Source: Bacillota bacterium (lineage in GTDB: Bacteria; Bacillota; Clostridia; Lachnospirales; Lachnospiraceae). Taken from it: DNA of 64,000 nt. Both the position numbers and the translations under genes were made by a program. Numbering within the stretch: the stretch's first letter is position 1; each line of letters begins with the position of its first letter. Positions 59,751 to 64,000 of the stretch are shown one piece after another. The DNA is taken from the NCBI GenBank assembly GCA_023415635.1, contig JAEZJV010000079.1:1-64000 (forward strand), in the 5' to 3' direction. The notes beneath the pieces were generated by a model. It searched no databases. It was not told the DNA's origin and saw nothing but the letters and a program-made list of their open reading frames with translations.

Positions 59751-60491
59751 ATGTATAATTACAAACTGACAATTCAATATGACGGAGGGAGATATAAGGG
59801 CTGGCAAAGGCTGGGTGAGGGTGAGAATACTATCCAGGCGAGGTTGGAACATCTGCTTACAGCTTTGTCCGGGGAGCAAATTGAGCTCATCGGCTGCAGC
59901 CGTACCGATGCCGGAGTACATGCCCTTGCCCAGACAGCCAACTTCAAGACGAAACAGCTGTTATCCAAAGAACAGATACTCCATTATGCCAATCAATATC
60001 TTCCGAAGGATATCAGCATTACCGACGCAGTGCAGGTAGAAGAGAGCTTTCATGCGAGATACCATGCCAAGGATAAGACTTATCTGTATCAGCTTTGGAA
60101 TAAGGAATACAGTAATCCGTTTTTACGGAAATACAGTATGCATGTGCCGGAGAAGCTGGAGCTTGAATTAATGAAGGCTGCAGCCGGGTACTTTCTCGGG
60201 ACCCATGACTTTACGGCATTCTCGAATGCCAAATCCAAAAAGAAATCAATGGTACGAACCATTTATCATATTGATATTCAGGAGACGGAGGGGCTGATCA
60301 GTCTTCGAATTAATGGGGAGGGCTTCCTATATAATATGGTAAGGTGGATGGTCGGAACTCTGATAGAAGTTGGGCTTGGCAGAATGAGACCGGAAGAGCT
60401 TCCTGATATTTTTGCTTCAAAGCAGAGAAACCGGACCGGTAATCTGGCAGAGGCCTGTGGTCTTTATCTGGAAAGGATTACATATGAATAA
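59751..60491 (+). CDS. truA: tRNA pseudouridine(38-40) synthase TruA
   Basis: The 246-residue enzyme has KLTIQYDGGRYKGWQ at the start, the active-site loop GCSRTDAGVHALAQTANF with catalytic Asp53, KTYLYQLWN and NMVRWMVGTLIEVGLGRMRPEEL. It converts uridines 38-40 of tRNA anticodon arms to pseudouridine. I start at ATG 59751 (AAAGGA about nine bases upstream, family start). This is the canonical copy, about as long as the altered copy at 49684-50424. Twelve bases separate it from the next gene. Confidence 0.93.
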   Translation: MYNYKLTIQYDGGRYKGWQRLGEGENTIQARLEHLLTALSGEQIELIGCSRTDAGVHALAQTANFKTKQLLSKEQILHYANQYLPKDISITDAVQVEESFHARYHAKDKTYLYQLWNKEYSNPFLRKYSMHVPEKLELELMKAAAGYFLGTHDFTAFSNAKSKKKSMVRTIYHIDIQETEGLISLRINGEGFLYNMVRWMVGTLIEVGLGRMRPEELPDIFASKQRNRTGNLAEACGLYLERITYE

Positions 60492-60503
60492 GGGGGAAGT
60501 ATT

Positions 60504-61691
60504 ATGGAGATAACCCTGACAAAGCAGCAGGCAAGACGGTTTCTGCTTCTGAAGCAAGGACTCCTGGGCGAATACCGGTTTATCGAAAAGGACGGGATTG
60601 TGGCTTATATCCGACAGGCAGGCTGCATTCAATTTGACCCGATTGATGTCTGCGGTAAGAATGCGGAACTGGTGTTGCAGTCCAGAGTTAAAGGATTTAT
60701 GAAAAAGATGCTTTCCGAGCTGCTTTATGAGGAACGTAGACTATTTGATTTCTTCGATAAGAATCTTGCTATTATGGATTTGTCCGACTGGCCCTATCTG
60801 GAGCGTATCCGGGAAGGCTATCGTCAGGGAGGCAGGGGGAAGGATGAGATTGACAGGATCGAGGAGGAGATTAAAGCAATTGTAAAGGATCGGGGTGAAG
60901 TATCCTCGAAGGACATCGGCTTCAATGAAAAGGTGGATTGGTACTGGAGCAGCACTAAACTGGCGCGCGCCGCTTTGGAGAGTCTTTATTTCCGAGGAGA
61001 TCTGGTGATTCACCATAAAAAAGGTACGAATAAGTACTATTGCCTGGCTGAGAAGATTATTCCAGAAGAACTGCTTAAGCTGCCTGATCCTTATCCGGAG
61101 GATTTAGAGCATTATAAATGGAGAGTACTTCGTAGAATATCCGCAATCGGACTTCTGTGGAATAAACCCTCGGATGCCTGGCTTGGAATATGGAACTTCC
61201 GTGCACAGGATAGGAAGGATGTATTTCGTGAACTTTTATCCGAAAGAAAAATTTTACCGGTCCGGATAGAGGGCTCCAAGGAGCTCTTCTATTGTCTTAA
61301 GGAAGATGAACAGCTGTTGCATCAGCTGCCTGAGCCTTCACAGCAGAAGCCCAGAACCGAGCTGATTGCACCACTAGACTGCTTGCTGTGGGATAGAAAG
61401 CTGATTAAGGAGCTATTTGACTTTGAATATAAATGGGAGATCTATACTCCGAAAGAACAGAGAAAATACGGTTATTATATTCTGCCAATACTTTCAGGGG
61501 ATCGTTTTATCGGACGAGTGGAAGTGATTTCGGCTGCGAAGCAAAAAGCACTGCTGGTAAAGAAGCTCTGGCTCGAGGATGACGTTAAGCCGACGAAAAA
61601 GCTATTTGGAGAACTCCATCGTTGCTTTACGCGGTTTATGAAATTCCATGGGCTGAAGGAGATTATTTATGAGACGGATCAATTAGGCTAA
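60504..61691 (+). CDS. YcaQ/AlkZ-type winged-helix DNA glycosylase
   Basis: The 395-residue protein belongs to the HTH_42 (PF06224) family: an opening LTKQQARRFLLLKQGL, CIQFDPIDVCGKNAELVLQSRV, LYEERRLFDFFDKNLAIM and later WFR-type segments, ending with ELHRCFTRFMKFHGL. Characterised members (E. coli YcaQ/AlkX, Streptomyces AlkZ) excise alkylated bases and unhook interstrand crosslinks. The Q-F-D at residues about 38-40 matches the Q-hydrophobic-D active-site form of the YcaQ group, to the best of my memory. GGGGGAAG precedes ATG. It probably shares a transcript with truA. Confidence 0.82.
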   Translation: MEITLTKQQARRFLLLKQGLLGEYRFIEKDGIVAYIRQAGCIQFDPIDVCGKNAELVLQSRVKGFMKKMLSELLYEERRLFDFFDKNLAIMDLSDWPYLERIREGYRQGGRGKDEIDRIEEEIKAIVKDRGEVSSKDIGFNEKVDWYWSSTKLARAALESLYFRGDLVIHHKKGTNKYYCLAEKIIPEELLKLPDPYPEDLEHYKWRVLRRISAIGLLWNKPSDAWLGIWNFRAQDRKDVFRELLSERKILPVRIEGSKELFYCLKEDEQLLHQLPEPSQQKPRTELIAPLDCLLWDRKLIKELFDFEYKWEIYTPKEQRKYGYYILPILSGDRFIGRVEVISAAKQKALLVKKLWLEDDVKPTKKLFGELHRCFTRFMKFHGLKEIIYETDQLG

Positions 61692-61774
61692 GGATAGCCT
61701 GATCGTTATAAAAGCAAAAAAATCTATGATTTTATTGCTTTTATGATAGAAATATGATATAGTGATTGAGGTTT

Positions 61775-61950
61775 TGAATGGTTTAAGAGGGAGTAGCTGC
61801 CGATATGGTGACAAAATCAACATACTGACCTATATGGGTCTGGTTTTGTCGTGGCTGAGCACAGTCAAGCGAGACTTTTAACACAAGAATGATCGTCCTT
61901 CCGGAGAAGTCCGGTTAGGCGTATTGCTTGTGTTAAAAGTCTTTTTATAT
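61775..61950 (+). promoter_or_regulatory. yybP-ykoY (Mn2+) riboswitch
   Basis: The leader holds the conserved GGGAGTAGCTGC (61790-61800) and ATCAACATACTGAC (61816-61829) with the paired arms expected of the yybP-ykoY class, and GGCTGAGCAC later. The aptamer's closing strand (about 61874-61882) overlaps the terminator's 5' arm, so the two exclude each other. In this class Mn2+ stabilises the aptamer and lets transcription continue into an exporter gene, which fits the GDT1-type gene that follows. Confidence 0.85.
61872..61947 (+). terminator. Regulated terminator of the riboswitch
   Basis: AGACTTTTAACACAAG (61872-61887) and CTTGTGTTAAAAGTCT (61927-61942) are perfectly complementary, with a smaller CCGGA hairpin inside and TTTTT after. 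Confidence 0.85.
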
Positions 61951-61978
61951 ATATAAAATATTTTTAGGAGGACTGCCA

Positions 61979-62668
61979 ATGTCAGAAATTATTAAGGCTT
62001 TACTATTTGTTGTTGTCGCTGAAATGGGGGATAAGACACAACTACTTGCAATGGCGATGGCGAGTAAGTATAAGGCCGGACAAGTAATGCTGGGAGTTTT
62101 AGTGGCTACTGTTTTGAATCATGCGTTTGCAGTAATGCTGGGAAGCTGCTTAAGCTCTGTACTCCCGATGGATATGATCAAAATCGTTGCAGCGATTGCT
62201 TTTCTGGTTTTTGGTCTTTGGACCTTAAGAGGAGATAAGCTGGATGGGGATGAGACAAAGAAGCAGAAATTCAGTCCTGTCATGACGGTTGCGATTGCAT
62301 TCTTCATAGCGGAAATGGGTGATAAGACGCAGCTTATGACAATTACCCTGGCAGCAGGAAGCAAATCGCCTATATTCATTCTGATAGGAACAACACTGGG
62401 TATGCTGGTGGCGGATGGTATCGGTATTATCGGAGGGGCCTGGATGGCGAAGCATATTCCTGATAAATATATCAAGTGGGGAGCAGGCTTGGTATTTATA
62501 TTCTTTGGAACCCTGACTCTATATGATATTGTGCCAAAAGCGCTGATTAGTCCTTTTTATATTACAGTATACTTCCTTATACTGATGGCCTTGATTTATA
62601 TGGCAGGTGTTAAATTTTCTTATATCGGTAAAGAAAGCAACAAAGAGATCGAACCCGAGGAAGTGTGA
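61979..62668 (+). CDS. TMEM165/GDT1 family transporter, probable Mn2+ exporter
   Basis: The 229-residue membrane protein has two copies of the family motif E-x-G-D-K-T: VVVAEMGDKTQLLAMAMA (about 11-28) and FFIAEMGDKTQLMTITLA (about 107-124), each within three TM helices, the normal inverted repeat, plus a final hydrophobic C-terminal helix. Members transport Mn2+ or Ca2+, and bacterial ones (MneA/Mnx types) export Mn2+. AGGAGG precedes ATG. The yybP-ykoY leader strongly supports manganese export. Confidence 0.92.
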   Translation: MSEIIKALLFVVVAEMGDKTQLLAMAMASKYKAGQVMLGVLVATVLNHAFAVMLGSCLSSVLPMDMIKIVAAIAFLVFGLWTLRGDKLDGDETKKQKFSPVMTVAIAFFIAEMGDKTQLMTITLAAGSKSPIFILIGTTLGMLVADGIGIIGGAWMAKHIPDKYIKWGAGLVFIFFGTLTLYDIVPKALISPFYITVYFLILMALIYMAGVKFSYIGKESNKEIEPEEV

Positions 62669-62797
62669 AGAAAATTCTTAAAGGATATGAAATATTTGAG
62701 CACCGCGTAGCAGAAGCCTGACTAAAAAAGCTGAGGAAAGACTTAATAAAATCTGTAAATATATGGAGATTTGACGAAACTTGAGGGGAAGTTTTGT

Positions 62798-62826
62798 TTG
62801 ACTTTATGCTGAATTGAGGATACAAT
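62798..62826 (+). promoter_or_regulatory. Sigma-A promoter of the 27-codon gene
   Basis: TTGACT, 17-base spacer, TACAAT, about 46 bases before the start codon. Confidence 0.65.
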
Positions 62827-62871
62827 AATCTTAATTATTTGACAAAAATCAAACAAAAGGAGGTGGATTCC

Positions 62872-62955
62872 ATGGGAGATAAGAATCCGAAAAAAGCCCC
62901 GAAGAAAAAGAGTGGCGCAGCACCGGCAGCAGCAACAACCAGCAAGAAGAAGTAA
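62872..62955 (+). CDS. Small Lys/Ala-rich protein, 27 residues
   Basis: A short frame starts at ATG 62872 with AAAGGAGGTGG five to six bases before it, the strongest kind of ribosome site. The product begins MGDKNPKKAPKKKSG, continues with Ala/Thr repeats and ends in three Lys; it is soluble, basic and likely disordered. A promoter 46 bases upstream and a strong terminator just after make it a self-contained unit. Similar MGDKNPKK-type peptides are, as I recall, annotated as hypothetical in Clostridia. A nucleic-acid or ribosome-binding role is only a guess. Confidence 0.6.
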   Translation: MGDKNPKKAPKKKSGAAPAAATTSKKK

Positions 62956-62960
62956 CACAT

Positions 62961-63005
62961 AAGGGATTATGCAGAATATAAGATTTTGCATAATCCCTTT
63001 TTGTA
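62961..63005. terminator. Terminator between the 27-codon gene and pfk
   Basis: AAGGGATTATGCA pairs perfectly with TGCATAATCCCTT over 13 bases and TTTTT follows. The minus-strand gene ends here too. Confidence 0.9.
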
Positions 63006-63015
63006 TCGGTATTTT

Positions 63016-64000
63016 CTATTTTTTTAATATCTTTTCGGCTCTGGGAGCTCTCAGCATGCTTGCTTCGGGCATGTTGCTGCCAAGCAACGGCTGAAGATAA
63101 TATTTAAAGGCATCAGTGACATTATTGCCACTGTCATTAATGAATTCCTTCGGCATCAGTTTCGTCTTTCCGGCAACATTTTTTAAGTCAGTCATCTTAT
63201 AATCTACGGAATAGAAACCGGTACGGTTAATGATGATGGAACCGTCGATATTATGCCAGATTGCAAACTGTGCGGCTTTCTCACCAACCTCTCTGGCTTC
63301 ATGCTGATCGATTTCTGAAGAGCATCCCATAAAGGAACGCTGCAGATACCCTAAAGTATCGGAACGAACTCTGGAGATACCCAAGCGGTTCTTGATTTCC
63401 TGAGTGAGAAGATCCCCTAAGGCTCCTGTGCCGGACAACTGAGTGTTACCGTGGGCATCGGTGCCGCCTTTAATCAGCTTTGTAACAATCGGTACACCCT
63501 TATCATCCTGTATACCTTCGGATACAGCAATGATACAGCGACCAAATTTATCATAAATATTCTTGACATCCTTGACAAAATCTTCGATGACAAAGTGACG
63601 TTCCGGCAAATATATTAAATGAGGACCATCGTCAGGGTATTTTTGGGCGATAGAGGAGGCTGCAGTTAAGAAGCCTGCATTACGGCCCATGACTACTCCG
63701 ATGTGAACTCCCGGAAGTGCTCTGTTATCAAGATTTAGTCCGATGAAGGCTTGTGCTACGAATTTTGCAGCAGAAGGATAGCCGGGAGTATGGTCGTTCA
63801 TCATTAAATCATTATCAATTGTCTTCGGGATATGAATTGCGCGGAACTCATAGCCTGAGGATTCTGCCTGCTCGTTTACGATGCGGACAGTATCTGCGGA
63901 ATCGTTGCCGCCGATATAGAAGAAATATCTTACACCATGTGCCTGGAAGACCTTAAATATCTCCTTACAATAAGCCGTATCCGGCTTGTCTCTTGTGGAA
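63016..64000 (-). CDS. pfk: 6-phosphofructokinase, probably PPi-dependent (5' part missing)
   Basis: About 328 residues are present; the start lies beyond the right edge and the frame stays open to it. The segments FFYIGGNDSADTVRIVNEQ and IHIPKTIDNDLMMNDHTPGYPSA, then VVMGRNAGFLTAASSIA and HLIYLPERHF, identify the PFK family. The GGND and KTID combination is the form associated with pyrophosphate-dependent rather than ATP-dependent enzymes; I infer PPi use but do not prove it. It catalyses fructose 6-phosphate to the 1,6-bisphosphate step, reversibly if PPi-linked. It ends at the shared terminator. Confidence 0.88.
   Translation of the reverse strand, partial: STRDKPDTAYCKEIFKVFQAHGVRYFFYIGGNDSADTVRIVNEQAESSGYEFRAIHIPKTIDNDLMMNDHTPGYPSAAKFVAQAFIGLNLDNRALPGVHIGVVMGRNAGFLTAASSIAQKYPDDGPHLIYLPERHFVIEDFVKDVKNIYDKFGRCIIAVSEGIQDDKGVPIVTKLIKGGTDAHGNTQLSGTGALGDLLTQEIKNRLGISRVRSDTLGYLQRSFMGCSSEIDQHEAREVGEKAAQFAIWHNIDGSIIINRTGFYSVDYKMTDLKNVAGKTKLMPKEFINDSGNNVTDAFKYYLQPLLGSNMPEASMLRAPRAEKILKK

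Noticed and set aside
1..64000. CRISPR arrays, insertion sequences, prophage or integrative-element ends
   Set aside because: No regularly spaced direct repeats, transposase, integrase or capsid genes were seen in the window.

Overview
The window reads as an ordinary chromosomal stretch of an endospore-forming, anaerobic Clostridia bacterium, most likely a member of the Lachnospiraceae (Lachnoclostridium/Anaerocolumna-like). The grounds are the sporulation genes yabP, yabQ and spoIIE in the classic hup-rqcP-yabP-yabQ-divIC-tRNA-spoIIE-tilS-hpt-ftsH order, a probable PPi-type phosphofructokinase, AGGAGG-type ribosome sites with frequent TTG/GTG starts, T-box and yybP-ykoY leaders, and a DUF3793 gene. 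No plasmid, phage, IS element or CRISPR array was seen. The genus assignment is inference.

Layout. 1-8.6 kb: the HU tail, ribosome-quality-control and spore-coat/cortex/division genes, tRNA-Met, spoIIE behind a Spo0A-type promoter, then tilS-hpt-ftsH. 8.6-19.5 kb: a gap with two possible RNA elements, a PF06541 membrane protein, a DUF2156 protein, a B12/radical SAM protein, nth, an unknown membrane protein facing a 34-codon gene, a VanW protein, an AIR-synthase-like protein, an Lrp regulator coupled to an aminotransferase, cheX and trmL. 19.5-25.7 kb (minus strand): acyltransferase, histidine kinase, response regulator, mutS2 and hxlR. 25.9-30.8 kb: nitroreductase, a catalytically degenerate HtrA-like PDZ protein, yhaM, and rlmD with a broken C-terminal tail. 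30.5-32 kb: an AT-rich patch carrying a serine hydrolase.

32-42.6 kb: a GGDEF/HD-GYP protein, DUF3793, a LysR/homoserine dehydrogenase divergent pair, a MocR/EamA divergent pair sharing a palindromic site, and a tandem MerR regulator followed by a two-gene ABC exporter. 42.6-50.4 kb: T-box-leuS, a uridine kinase, uppP, a 51-codon gene, a MATE pump and a TruA-like protein lacking the catalytic Asp. 50.6-55.2 kb: TrmB-lysA, then amt-glnB with a two-hairpin leader, and a CBS protein. 55.5-64 kb: an FG-GAP-like protein with a DUF3160 lipoprotein, a ferredoxin-type aldo/keto reductase, a second (canonical) TruA, a YcaQ-type DNA glycosylase, a manganese riboswitch with a GDT1-type exporter, a self-contained 27-codon gene, and the 3' part of phosphofructokinase at the right edge.

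Most genes are housekeeping. The parts that deserve attention are leader RNAs and small genes missed by length cut-offs, two proteins with a normal fold but altered active sites (the HtrA-like protein and the first TruA), the rlmD tail decay next to an imported-looking patch, and several well-formed operators. I did not find a convincing new multi-gene system. The closest candidates are the FG-GAP/DUF3160 pair and the three-way-junction leader at 8.84 kb. All calls come from reading the sequence; no database search was run.
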